Shown here: positions 7,011 through 15,737 of the stretch, piece after piece
How the letters are laid out: every line of letters begins with the position of its first letter
Numbering within the stretch: the stretch's first letter is position 1
From: Verrucomicrobiaceae bacterium
GTDB taxonomy: Bacteria; Verrucomicrobiota; Verrucomicrobiia; Verrucomicrobiales; Verrucomicrobiaceae
Length of the DNA: 64,000 bases
NCBI GenBank assembly: GCA_016795365.1
Contig: JAEUHN010000029.1
Location: 1 to 64,000, forward strand
Reading direction: 5' to 3'
Notes under the pieces: generated by a model
The model's database searches: none
Told to the model about the DNA's origin: nothing
The model's input: the letters and a program-made list of their open reading frames with translations, nothing else
Program-made: the position numbers and the translations under genes

Positions 7011-8600
7011 ATGGATCAGGGCACGAATGAGGAGACAACAGCAGCCAAGCAACCTGAGAGGGCTATCGCCGTGCGCTGGTCCTCTCTCTGGCCCTTCGAT
7101 GCTGATGCGATGAGTGGATCAGGTCCAGCTCCAATACATTGGCAGCATCTCGCGCTAGTGGCTTGGCTGGCAGTGCTGTCGTATGCTCCGATGCTGCAAC
7201 CTTACGTGTGGGCGATCGATGATTACCCACTGTCCCAGATGGCTCAATTGGGGTTCGTGAATTACCTGCAAGATGCCTTTGAGCAAAGAGGGGCATGGCG
7301 GCTTTTGCAGCATGGGATGGTTGGGTGGATTGTGAACGCCGGCACGTGGTTGCCAGGAGTGATTGCTGTGGGTTCACATGTCCTGACCAGCCAGTTTTTC
7401 TATCTGGTTTTCGCCGGGTTGTGCGTCACACGGGATGATGCGCTGAAGGTAGCCCTGCTCGCTGCCTGCGCGCCGTTTGGGTTTCAAGCGATCTCGTGGA
7501 CGTCAGCATTGCCCTACGTGCTGAGTTCCCTCGTGGCCTGGGCATCCTTATGGCTGTTTCTACACCATCGTTCGACTCCGAAGGGGCTTTGGATCGCATG
7601 GGGATGCGTCTTCGCTGCCACGCTGCTAGTGCATGACCACCTGTTATTTGCTCTGGCAGCCGTCGCAGTCGCAGCTTGGCTGCTGGCTCCCCAGCCTTCT
7701 CTTTGGCGGCAAGCCTGGCTGCAACCTTCCACTCGCTGGCTGCCGCCACTCATGGCCTGCGCCTACCTCGTCGCCTACTTCTGGTGGAAGCCGACAGATC
7801 ACCCTCTCTACATGGAGCCGCACTTCCATTGGCCATCGTTGGTGGGTCCTGCGGCGCGTCTTTGGCAATGGCTGGATGTCTGGGAACCATTCCCTTCACT
7901 GGCTTTGTGGCAGATCGCAGCCAGTGAATGGCCTGCGGGTGGATGGGGTGCAGGTGCCTGCATCGCGGCGGGCGTCGCCTCGCTGTGGCTGGTTCACCCA
8001 GAGCGGAGCAGGAACCAGACCTTGAGCAAACACCATGCGACCCGAATAGCAGTGGCCATGTTACTCTTGTTCTTGATGGCCAGCTTGATCTACGTCCCCG
8101 CTGGGGGGTATTCATTGGATTCCCGAAAGCGCTATCCGCTGTTCCTCTTTTTTCTCGGTGGAGTTGGAACCATCGCACTTCCATGGGGGCGAAGACTGTT
8201 TACTCGTGCTCGCCCCTGGCTGAGTCGGGCCGCAATGAGCCTTTTGGCAACGGCATGCATGCTGGCATGCTGGCTGCACGTCGGCTTGTGGAGAGCTGAA
8301 GGAAGGGCATCGCGGTTGCTCTCGGATTTCTTGGCCGCCAATCCAGCTTTTCGCCAAGTTTGCGCCAATAAACTGATCGACCCAGCCAAGGTAAGTCCTG
8401 CCGTGGCACGGCTGCACGGCGTGGGGTGGATTCAAACGGCTTACCTTCACCAACCGTTTCTCCTGGATCACCCCGCTCAAGCATTGCCTGAGATCAGACA
8501 TTCGCCGGGCCAAGACATTCCTGAACTGATCTACGATTACAGGAACCGAGAGTGGCGCGCCTTGCCTTCACTCACACCAACAAGCAAGACTCCGAACTGA
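7011..8600 (+). CDS. Polytopic membrane protein, possibly GT-C-like
   Basis: This 529-aa protein (ATG at 7011) has about ten hydrophobic segments, beginning HLALVAWLAVLSYAPML and ending near MSLLATACMLACWLHV. The first external loop contains AIDDYP, an acidic pair in the place where GT-C glycosyltransferases carry their catalytic Asp. That makes a lipid-linked sugar transferase a possible role, but no diagnostic family motif is present. There is no operon partner. An ATG further in (MSGSG) is an alternative start. Confidence 0.6.
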   Translation: MDQGTNEETTAAKQPERAIAVRWSSLWPFDADAMSGSGPAPIHWQHLALVAWLAVLSYAPMLQPYVWAIDDYPLSQMAQLGFVNYLQDAFEQRGAWRLLQHGMVGWIVNAGTWLPGVIAVGSHVLTSQFFYLVFAGLCVTRDDALKVALLAACAPFGFQAISWTSALPYVLSSLVAWASLWLFLHHRSTPKGLWIAWGCVFAATLLVHDHLLFALAAVAVAAWLLAPQPSLWRQAWLQPSTRWLPPLMACAYLVAYFWWKPTDHPLYMEPHFHWPSLVGPAARLWQWLDVWEPFPSLALWQIAASEWPAGGWGAGACIAAGVASLWLVHPERSRNQTLSKHHATRIAVAMLLLFLMASLIYVPAGGYSLDSRKRYPLFLFFLGGVGTIALPWGRRLFTRARPWLSRAAMSLLATACMLACWLHVGLWRAEGRASRLLSDFLAANPAFRQVCANKLIDPAKVSPAVARLHGVGWIQTAYLHQPFLLDHPAQALPEIRHSPGQDIPELIYDYRNREWRALPSLTPTSKTPN

Positions 8601-8975
8601 GCGCGTGCGCTCAGCAAAAAAGGCGAAGCCAGCGCAGCTGGCGTTAACCGCGGGCCTTACACGAAGTCTCATCGTTGGAGACGCCCGTGGAGCGGATGAT
8701 CAACGTGACATTCACTTGCGCGACGTGTGATCTCTTCGGGCAGGATTATCTTCGAGTTTCTACGAAAAGTGTGCGGCCAAATTTCTCGCAACCTTCCACG
8801 TCGGGTAATTCAGAACCCATTCATCTAGGACTACAGCAACGGGCTAAGTTTATAGTCACCATCATTCCTCCATACATTGAAACAAAAAACATTCTTGCTT
8901 TAACCAACACTTTTCACCTAACCTGGATCGTCTGAATCAAACGATCAGACTATAAGCGAATCCACATTCCTACCC
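8601..8975. other. Gene-free interval, AT-rich towards 3' end
   Basis: These 375 bp between a membrane-protein gene and a small secreted-protein gene hold no supported gene. The last 200 bp are noticeably AT-rich, consistent with a promoter for the gene at 8976. A short inverted repeat (GTCTGA at 8930-8935 and TCAGAC at 8945-8950, 9-nt loop) lies 25 nt before that ATG and may be an operator or 5' UTR hairpin. Confidence 0.4.
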
Positions 8976-9401
8976 ATGAAATCAAAGCTCATCACTTACG
9001 CCGTTGCATTGATTACCGCCTTCTCCGCTAGCACCGGCCTTTCGGCAGAGAAGGGCAAAGCCAAAGCATCTGAGACGACGGCAGCACCTAAAGCCAAGCG
9101 CGATACCTACCCGCTTTACGCCAAGGTCACCGCCATCACCTCGCGCACTCTGACAGTAGTTCGAAGCGACAAGGAAGACGCCAAGGAAAGCAAATACACG
9201 ATCAACTCGGCCACGCAGATCGTGAACGGAGAAAAGCCAGCCACAGTTGAAGACGTGAAGGTCGGGCGCTGGGTGAGCGGTTCCCTGAAAAAGGCTGAAG
9301 GCGATGGCAACGATGTGGTGATCAAGCTCAACGTCGGCGCCAAGCAGAAGGAAGCGGGAGCCAAGAGCACGAAAAAGGGTGATGAGAAGTCCAGCAAGTA
9401 G
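8976..9401 (+). CDS. Small secreted basic protein
   Basis: This 141-aa protein has a clear Sec signal peptide (MKSKLITYAVALITAFSASTGLSA, cleavage near residue 24). It continues into a Lys/Ala-rich linker, a compact beta-rich core (residues about 40-120, with YAKVTAITSRTLTVVRSD and VGRWVSGSLKK) and a Lys-rich tail. The core resembles small OB/DUF5666-like modules, but I cannot assign a family with confidence. It is probably periplasmic. A strong terminator follows at 9441. Confidence 0.7.
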   Translation: MKSKLITYAVALITAFSASTGLSAEKGKAKASETTAAPKAKRDTYPLYAKVTAITSRTLTVVRSDKEDAKESKYTINSATQIVNGEKPATVEDVKVGRWVSGSLKKAEGDGNDVVIKLNVGAKQKEAGAKSTKKGDEKSSK

Positions 9402-9440
9402 CAGGCCCCTGCTCCACCACGATCCATTCAATTAAACACC

Positions 9441-9477
9441 AAGGCGGCGAGGGTGCATCCCTCGCCGCTTTGTTTTC
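9441..9477 (+). terminator. Rho-independent terminator
   Basis: Perfect 10-bp arms (GCGGCGAGGG at 9444-9453 and CCCTCGCCGC at 9459-9468) enclose a 5-nt loop and are followed by TTTGTTTT. It ends the gene at 8976. It may also affect the convergent DUF1501 gene, but the T-run is only on the plus strand. Confidence 0.9.
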
Positions 9478-9496
9478 CGAGATTGTCTATTCGGGA

Positions 9497-10834
9497 CTAA
9501 GCAATCAGTTCGTTGATCAACCTGCCGCCGTTCACGATGTCGATCGGACGCACGCCTTCGAGGACGAGACGCTTCTGCGAGTTGATGCCCAGCAGGCGAT
9601 ACATCGTGCGGGCCAGGTCTTCAGGACCGACGGGATTCTCATCAGGCTCACCCCCGAGAGCATCGGACTTGCCGTAGATGAATCCCTTTTTCACGCCGCC
9701 GCCCGCCATCGCCACCGAGAAGACACGGGGGTAGTGATCGCGTCCATTGGTGCCATTGATCTTGGGCGTGCGACCAAATTCCGAGCTAACGAGCACGAGT
9801 GTGGTGTCCAGCATGCCACGCTCTTCGAGGTCACGAATGAGGCGGGCGAAGGCTTGGTCGAAGTTCGGTGCCTGTCCTTCGAAGGCACCCTTGATATTCG
9901 AGTGATGGTCCCAGCTCCCGTAGTTGACGGACACCATACGCACTCCTGCCTCAACGAGGCGACGGGCAAGGATGAAGCGCTGTCCAGCCGCATTGCGCCC
10001 GTATTCATCACGGAGCTTCGCGGGCTCGGCGCTGAGATTGAAAGCTTCACGAGCCTTATTCGAGCTGATCAAGCTGTAGGCGGCGCTGTAGAAGCTGTCC
10101 ATGGCATTGATCGCATCGGACTTCTCGATGCTGCGGAAGTGCTCATCCACAGTGGCCAGCAACGAGCGACGACGCTCAAAGCGCTTCATATCCACGTCCT
10201 TGGGCGACGTCAGGTCGCGCACGGAAAAGCTTGGATCTGCGGGATCGCTACCCAGGGCAAACGGACCATAAGCGCTGCTCATGTAGCCACTGCCTTGCTC
10301 GGGGGCGAACACATTGGGGAGGGCAACATAGGGCGGGAGACTATTCCGCGATCCCTGCTCATGCGAGATGATGGTGCCAAAGCTGGGGAACTTGATCGCC
10401 GGGCTCGGGCGATAGCCGGTGAGCATGTTGCAGGTGCCGCGCTCGTGGGCGGCCTCGCCATGGGTCATCGAGCGGATGATGCTGATCTTGTCGAGGATCT
10501 TGGCGATGTTTTGAAACCGCTCTCCCACATACTCACCAGTGACACCTTTGATCGGGCTGAAGGGACCGCGGTAGTCAGGGGAGGCGAAGGGCTTGGGATC
10601 CCAGGACTCGTGCTGAGCCATCCCACCAGGCAGGAAGATGTGGATAATCGAATCCGCAATCGGCTTGTAGGACTCCACCTTGGGCATGTCGATCGCGCCT
10701 GCCTGAAGCTTGAAGAGATCAGGCAAGGTGAGGCCAAGCCCCGCGATGGCACCCACCTGCAGGAAGTCGCGCCGACCTTGGCTGGAGACGAAGGGGTTCA
10801 CATGGTTGCCGGAGCATAGGCGATGCATTTTCAT
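9497..10834 (-). CDS. DUF1501 Tat-exported protein
   Basis: This 445-aa protein of the DUF1501 family belongs to the alkaline-phosphatase/sulfatase-like superfamily. The N-terminal GRRDFLQVGAIAGLGL is a Tat signal. Family landmarks are IHIFLPGGMAQHESWDPKP near residue 65, RSMTHGEAAHERGTCNMLTG, SVNYGSWDHHSN and VLVSSEFGRTPKINGTNGRDHYP. DUF1501 genes are expanded in Planctomycetes and Verrucomicrobia, usually next to DUF1549/DUF1553 cytochrome genes. No such partner is adjacent here. Function is not established; export to the periplasm or cell surface is expected. Confidence 0.9.
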   Translation of the reverse strand: MKMHRLCSGNHVNPFVSSQGRRDFLQVGAIAGLGLTLPDLFKLQAGAIDMPKVESYKPIADSIIHIFLPGGMAQHESWDPKPFASPDYRGPFSPIKGVTGEYVGERFQNIAKILDKISIIRSMTHGEAAHERGTCNMLTGYRPSPAIKFPSFGTIISHEQGSRNSLPPYVALPNVFAPEQGSGYMSSAYGPFALGSDPADPSFSVRDLTSPKDVDMKRFERRRSLLATVDEHFRSIEKSDAINAMDSFYSAAYSLISSNKAREAFNLSAEPAKLRDEYGRNAAGQRFILARRLVEAGVRMVSVNYGSWDHHSNIKGAFEGQAPNFDQAFARLIRDLEERGMLDTTLVLVSSEFGRTPKINGTNGRDHYPRVFSVAMAGGGVKKGFIYGKSDALGGEPDENPVGPEDLARTMYRLLGINSQKRLVLEGVRPIDIVNGGRLINELIA

Positions 10835-11023
10835 GGTCGGGATGAGATTGGGGTTAAGGCGATTCTACGCCCCCAGGCTTCGGCTTTTGCCAGCATGGCC
10901 GCAGTGTGACAATTCAGGGCAACTACTCCGCAATCGACGCATGGCCCAACTTCGAAGCAGAGGTCTTCCGCGGCAAATGAGACGAGCTTTGACATCCCTG
11001 GAAGAAACCTTCAGCCTGGAGCG

Positions 11024-12325
11024 ATGCGTTCGTTTTTTCAACACTACGGCATGGCCGCCGTGCTCCTGCTGCTGGCGGCCTGCTTCAGTCTCGCCACGCT
11101 GCGTGAACAACCGTCCGAGGGCGCGGAGGCAGCGACCGCCCTTGCGGCTGAAGTTCACGGTGATTCGATCCTGATCGTCGCCACTGGCACACCCACCGAT
11201 CGCGAGTTTGCCAACGCAGCCGAGGCCGCGCAGAAGACGAAAGGTGGAGCCACTCTGATTGGCAAGGTCACGGGCGAACCGGCTGATGCACGCAAGGCCT
11301 TGGAGGAGCTGGCAGCGAAGTCGGCCAAGCTGGACGCCATCATCGCCAGCCAGTCAGCGTCCCAATGGTTGCTCTTCGCCGATCTCGCCCACGACTTCCC
11401 GACGCTCGGATCACCACGTCTGGTGCAGCCTAGTTCGCAAAAGTGGCCCAGCTTTCTGAAGCGGGACAACCTGCTCAACATCGCCAATCAAATCGCCGTC
11501 ATCGCCATCATCGCGATTGGCATGACGATGGTGATCATCACGGGCGGCATCGACTTGTCCGTGGGCAGCTTGATTGCTCTGTCAGCGGTGGTGAGCACCC
11601 TCATCATTCGTCAGCATGCAGGAGCCGACAACGCCGGTGCCCTGGGCATGACAGGAGCCTGCCTCGCAGCTCTCATCATCTGCGCCGCCACGGGTGCGAT
11701 CAATGGCTGGCTAGTCACCCAATGGGGCCTGCCTCCTTTCATCGTCACGCTCGTGACCATGCTGGCCACCAGCGGAGCCGCTTACCTGCTGGCCGATGGG
11801 CAATCCATTTACCAAGTGCCTGAGAGCTTCATCTGGGTGGGACGTGGAGCTGATGTGTTCGGCCTGCCCAACGCTGTGCTGCTAATGCTGTTGCTCTACA
11901 TTGGAGCACACCTGTTTATGAAGCACACCACGATGGGTCGCTACCTTTACGCAGTGGGTGGCAATCGCGAAGCCGCGATGATCTCGGGTCTAAGCGTGAG
12001 TGGCGTGCTGATTTTTGCCTACACGATGAGTGGTCTGCTCGCAGGCCTGGGCGGCGTGGTGATGGCATCTCAACTCAAAAGCGGATCACCCACCTATGGG
12101 CAGATGTATGAGCTGTTCGTCATTGCAGCGGTCGTCGTGGGAGGCACCAGTCTCAATGGCGGCAAGGGGCGCATGTTTGGCACACTGATCGGCGCCTTCA
12201 TCATCGCGGTGATTCAGAATGGCATGAACCTCATGAACATCGAAAGCTACACGCAAAAGATCGTGCTGGGTCTCGTAATCCTGGGTGCGGTCCTGATCGA
12301 CCGCATGCCGTGGATGCGGCGCTGA
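11024..12325 (+). CDS. RbsC-like sugar ABC permease with inserted binding-protein-like lobe
   Basis: The protein has 433 aa. Residues about 150-433 form a typical BPD_transp_2 (RbsC/XylH-type) permease with IGMTMVIITGGIDLSVGS, LPPFIVTLVTML, GRYLYAVGGNREAA and VVVGGTSLNGGKG. Between the first membrane helix (about 10-25) and this core lies an unusual segment of about 100 aa. It reads like the N-terminal half of a type I periplasmic sugar-binding protein (DREFANAAEAAQKT, GEPADARKALEELAA, LDAIIASQSASQW). Genes for the ATPase and a full binding protein are not adjacent. The gene is followed after 16 nt by a sodium:solute symporter, so both may serve one sugar pathway. Confidence 0.85.
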   Translation: MRSFFQHYGMAAVLLLLAACFSLATLREQPSEGAEAATALAAEVHGDSILIVATGTPTDREFANAAEAAQKTKGGATLIGKVTGEPADARKALEELAAKSAKLDAIIASQSASQWLLFADLAHDFPTLGSPRLVQPSSQKWPSFLKRDNLLNIANQIAVIAIIAIGMTMVIITGGIDLSVGSLIALSAVVSTLIIRQHAGADNAGALGMTGACLAALIICAATGAINGWLVTQWGLPPFIVTLVTMLATSGAAYLLADGQSIYQVPESFIWVGRGADVFGLPNAVLLMLLLYIGAHLFMKHTTMGRYLYAVGGNREAAMISGLSVSGVLIFAYTMSGLLAGLGGVVMASQLKSGSPTYGQMYELFVIAAVVVGGTSLNGGKGRMFGTLIGAFIIAVIQNGMNLMNIESYTQKIVLGLVILGAVLIDRMPWMRR

Positions 12326-12341
12326 GCACCAACATCACGTC

Positions 12342-13904
12342 ATGACACACTTCTCCTGGATCGATTACACGGCCTTCGGCCTCTACCTGCTGGCCACCGC
12401 TGCCATCGGCCTCGCCTTTTCTCGGGGGCAGAAAGACGTAAAGGAATACCTGCTGGCCAGCCGCAGCATCGGCTCTGTGGTGCTTTCAATGACGGTGCTC
12501 GCCGCCTTTTTCTCCGGCATCAGCTTTCTCGCGGCCCCGAGTGAGACCTACACCAATGGCATCGGCTTCTTCGTGACGATGGTCTCCTTCTTTATCGCCA
12601 CGCCCTTCACCGCCACCTTCATCCTGCCGTTCTTTTACAACTCGCGCTTCTTCACCGCCTACCAGTATCTCGATGAGCGCTTCGATGGCCGCATCCGTAT
12701 GCTCGCCTCGGGCTCGTTCATCTTGCGAGTCACTTTGTGGTTGGCTGCCGCCACGTATGCGCCTGCACTCGCTCTCGAACAAGTTACCGGTCTGCCGCTG
12801 TGGTTCACCATTCTTTGCACCGGTGTGGTGACCACGATCTACACCACGTTCGGTGGCATGAGAGCCGTGATCTGGACCGATGTGATGCAATTGCTCGTCC
12901 TGTTCGGAGGCATGGTGGTCATCATGTTCACAGCCGTAGATCAACTGCCTGAAGGCTGGTCGCAAGTGGTGAGCACTGCGCAGAAGCATCATCTTTTCGA
13001 TCTGAACTGGAGCCTCGATCCCACTGTGCGCATCACGGTTTGGGCAGCTCTCATCGGCGGTGCGGTCATGAATCTCGTGCAAATGGCCTCCGATCAGGTG
13101 GCCGTGCAGCGCTACCTCACCGCGAAAAGCTACACCGAGGCGAAGCGCGGACTGTGGATCAAGCTTTGGCTTACCCTGCCAGTGACAGCGGTCTTCTATG
13201 GCACGGGCTTGGTGCTCTTTGGTTTTTATCAGATGAAAGGAGATCCTGTGGCCGCTGGCTTGGTCAAGAAAGCCGACACGATCCTCCCCTTCTTCGTGGT
13301 CAATGAACTGCCCGTGGGCTTCGCCGGATTGTTCATCGCTGCCATCTACGCCGCCAGCATGTCCACGATCTCAGCGGGCATCAATTCCCTCACCTCCGCC
13401 ACACTCATCGACTTCTACCAAAAGCTCGCCCCCGGTCTGGTCAACGATGAGCCCCGCCAGATGCGACTGTCGCGGTGGCTCACGGCTTTTTACGGAAGCG
13501 CTGTGATCGCCTTCGCCTTCCTGGTGCATCGACTGGGCACACTGCTGGAAGCCACGAACAAAGTGATCAGCCTCGTGGGAGGCCCGCTCCTGGGCCTGTT
13601 CTTCCTCGGTATGTTCACCACGCGCACGAATGCCCGCGGTGCCCTCTGGGGCTGGGCGGCCGGCTTCTTCACGTTGTTGTGCGTCAGCTTCGGGAAGTCT
13701 ATCGCGAGCATCGTGCCTGCGTCTCTACAGGGTGTGTTCACGACCCTTGGAAGCACTAGCTTTCTATGGTGGACGATCGTGGGCATCACCATCACCATGG
13801 TGGTGGGAATGATCGCAAGCCGGTTTGGTCATGCACCTTCCGCTCGACAGCTTCAGGACCTCACCTGGTCACATCTGGACAAGGCCAAGATCGGCGAACA
13901 GTAA
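12342..13904 (+). CDS. Sodium:solute symporter (SSS family)
   Basis: This 520-aa membrane protein has about 13 hydrophobic helices. SSS features include SRSIGSVVLSMTVLAAFFSGISF in the first helices, TTIYTTFGGMRAVIWTDVMQ in the conserved middle region, and AAIYAASMSTISAGINSL in the helix that binds sodium in vSGLT/SGLT relatives. It would import a sugar, sialic acid or related solute with Na+. It sits 16 nt downstream of the sugar ABC permease gene and is probably co-transcribed with it. Confidence 0.9.
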   Translation: MTHFSWIDYTAFGLYLLATAAIGLAFSRGQKDVKEYLLASRSIGSVVLSMTVLAAFFSGISFLAAPSETYTNGIGFFVTMVSFFIATPFTATFILPFFYNSRFFTAYQYLDERFDGRIRMLASGSFILRVTLWLAAATYAPALALEQVTGLPLWFTILCTGVVTTIYTTFGGMRAVIWTDVMQLLVLFGGMVVIMFTAVDQLPEGWSQVVSTAQKHHLFDLNWSLDPTVRITVWAALIGGAVMNLVQMASDQVAVQRYLTAKSYTEAKRGLWIKLWLTLPVTAVFYGTGLVLFGFYQMKGDPVAAGLVKKADTILPFFVVNELPVGFAGLFIAAIYAASMSTISAGINSLTSATLIDFYQKLAPGLVNDEPRQMRLSRWLTAFYGSAVIAFAFLVHRLGTLLEATNKVISLVGGPLLGLFFLGMFTTRTNARGALWGWAAGFFTLLCVSFGKSIASIVPASLQGVFTTLGSTSFLWWTIVGITITMVVGMIASRFGHAPSARQLQDLTWSHLDKAKIGEQ

Positions 13905-14184
13905 CCGCCATACCTAGGCGCTGATTCTGGATTCCGCCACAATCACGAGAAATAATCTCGGGTTAATTGTTTACGCCAGCTGAAGCAGGGCGCAACAATC
14001 CTCCGGCGTGAGCGTCGAGCCCGCCTCAGTTCACTTCGTGGTTCATGAAAGCTCTCTCACAGGCTCCCGCGCAGTCCTACCCGGCCGAAGCATGTCTATC
14101 CAGGTCGCTCAGAGCAGCACCATACCGAGATGTCACCTCACTTTTGCCCCCTGCTAAATCCGTCCACACTCAAACTGCACCATC

Positions 14185-14754
14185 ATGAGCAAAAAGAAGA
14201 GCACTGCCAGAAAAGTATCCCCTGCGAAAGCCAGACCCGCCCCAAAAAAGAAGGCTACCCCGACCAAGAAAGCCAGCGCAACCAAACGCACGATCAGGAA
14301 ACCAAAGACGCTTCGCCGAACAAACTGGGTGGCCAAACTTTTCCCCACCCCGCCGGCAACACGCGGAATCACTCGCGCCAAAGCCGCCACTCGCAGCACG
14401 GGAACGACCGCCGATCAAGTCGCTGCCGTATTCGTCACGGGCTTCATCCCCGACATCATCGCCGCCGGAGCGCAGACTTCCAGCGTCGAGGCCTGGATGA
14501 AGTGGGCGCTGAAACTGCGCATGGATCAATCGGTGTGGTTTGCCGCAGGCAGCACGCCATCGGCACTCACGGGAGGCAAAGCCAAGGCGGCTGCCGCCGA
14601 ACTCATGAACGATATTGAATCCGGAGCCAACATCGCCCGCGCCGATGGCCTCACTGGAGTCCAGATTCGAGATCAACTCGTCACCCTCATCAGCGACGGC
14701 TCAAAGACCGCCCAGGACCTCTCCAATCAGATCGCAGGGCTTTATCAATTCTAA
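14185..14754 (+). CDS. Protein with histone-H1-like Lys/Ala/Pro-rich tail
   Basis: This 189-aa protein has two parts. Residues about 1-75 are extremely basic and built from K, A, P, R and T, like bacterial histone-H1-like tails, so nucleic-acid or anionic-polymer binding is likely. Residues about 80-189 form a helical domain (DQVAAVFVTGFIPDIIAAG, GGKAKAAAAELMNDIESG, TGVQIRDQLVTLI) that I do not recognise. It has no signal peptide. It heads a three-gene co-directional group with a secreted protein (17-nt gap) and a peptidoglycan hydrolase. Confidence 0.65.
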   Translation: MSKKKSTARKVSPAKARPAPKKKATPTKKASATKRTIRKPKTLRRTNWVAKLFPTPPATRGITRAKAATRSTGTTADQVAAVFVTGFIPDIIAAGAQTSSVEAWMKWALKLRMDQSVWFAAGSTPSALTGGKAKAAAAELMNDIESGANIARADGLTGVQIRDQLVTLISDGSKTAQDLSNQIAGLYQF

Positions 14755-14771
14755 CCACCGCTTCCCACCCC

Positions 14772-15719
14772 ATGAAACTCACACGTTTCTCAATCACCTC
14801 TCTCGTGGCGGTCAGCATCACGACTTTCTCGATAGCCGCCGAGCCAGCCAAGCCATCGCCCATCTCGTTTTCCATCGACGCCCAGTGGCTACACAGCGAC
14901 GATTATGCGGACAACACCGCAGCTCTGGCCTGGGACTTCCTCTGGTCCACCGAGCAGGACAATCTGCCCTCGTTTTACTATCGGGCCCGCCTTCACAGCA
15001 GCGGCGTCATTGCCATCGACCCCGAGCTCAATCGCACGCCACTCATCATCGAAGGCGACGCCTTTGGCGAGATGATGCTTGGCGGTCAAAAGGCAGCCGA
15101 CGACTTCCAAGAAAGACTGAGACAACTCCAATCTGGAACGATCCCCTCCAATCGGGCCTTCCACTCGTTCTACCTCCAAAGCGGTATCACTGGGCGTTAT
15201 GAGACCGATCAGCAACTCGATCATCGCAACGGCGTCGCCTCTGCGTTTGTCGAGTTCTCCAACAACAATCTCAACACCGCCTGGTCATTGATTCCCACCT
15301 TCCGAGTCTCGCTTGATGGTGTGGTCCCGGATGAGAACGCCACGGCTGATGCGATGGCCGCCGACACCGATCCTCACCTCCGCCTCCGAGCGCTGGCCCA
15401 TTGGAATGTGGCGCTCGGCATCCTTGGATCGAGCGAGTTCCTTCGGCGCAGTTTCATCAGCGCCACGCTTCAGTATTCGCGCGACTTTAATCTTGATCGT
15501 CAGCTTCGCGACGCCGGTAAGGATGAATCGTTCGGCACGGCGGTCGAGTATGCCTTCCTTCTCGACAAAGGTGAGCGTGACGGGGCCAACGTGGCACCTT
15601 GGTTCCTCTTTGTCCGCGGGCAGACGGGCCGCTTTGCCCCGGAGCCAGAGAACGACACATCCCTCCTCGTCGGATTCCGCTACGGAATGGGCGACATGAA
15701 AAAGCTGCTGAGCCGCTAA
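14772..15719 (+). CDS. Secreted hypothetical protein
   Basis: This 315-aa protein has a Sec signal peptide (MKLTRFSITSLVAVSITTFS, ending IAA). The mature part has alternating aromatic and polar strands (LAWDFLWSTEQDNLPSFYYRARL, WFLFVRGQTGRF, LLVGFRYGMGDMKKLLSR). That pattern fits an outer-membrane beta-barrel or a beta-rich periplasmic protein. I do not recognise a family. It lies in the middle of the 14185-16892 group, 18 nt before the amidase gene. Confidence 0.65.
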   Translation: MKLTRFSITSLVAVSITTFSIAAEPAKPSPISFSIDAQWLHSDDYADNTAALAWDFLWSTEQDNLPSFYYRARLHSSGVIAIDPELNRTPLIIEGDAFGEMMLGGQKAADDFQERLRQLQSGTIPSNRAFHSFYLQSGITGRYETDQQLDHRNGVASAFVEFSNNNLNTAWSLIPTFRVSLDGVVPDENATADAMAADTDPHLRLRALAHWNVALGILGSSEFLRRSFISATLQYSRDFNLDRQLRDAGKDESFGTAVEYAFLLDKGERDGANVAPWFLFVRGQTGRFAPEPENDTSLLVGFRYGMGDMKKLLSR

Positions 15720-15737
15720 CCCAACCTGACACCGCAT

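Noticed and set aside
9470-10819. Long plus-strand frame opposite the DUF1501 gene
   Set aside because: It is the mirror of a well-recognised minus-strand gene and has no family features of its own.
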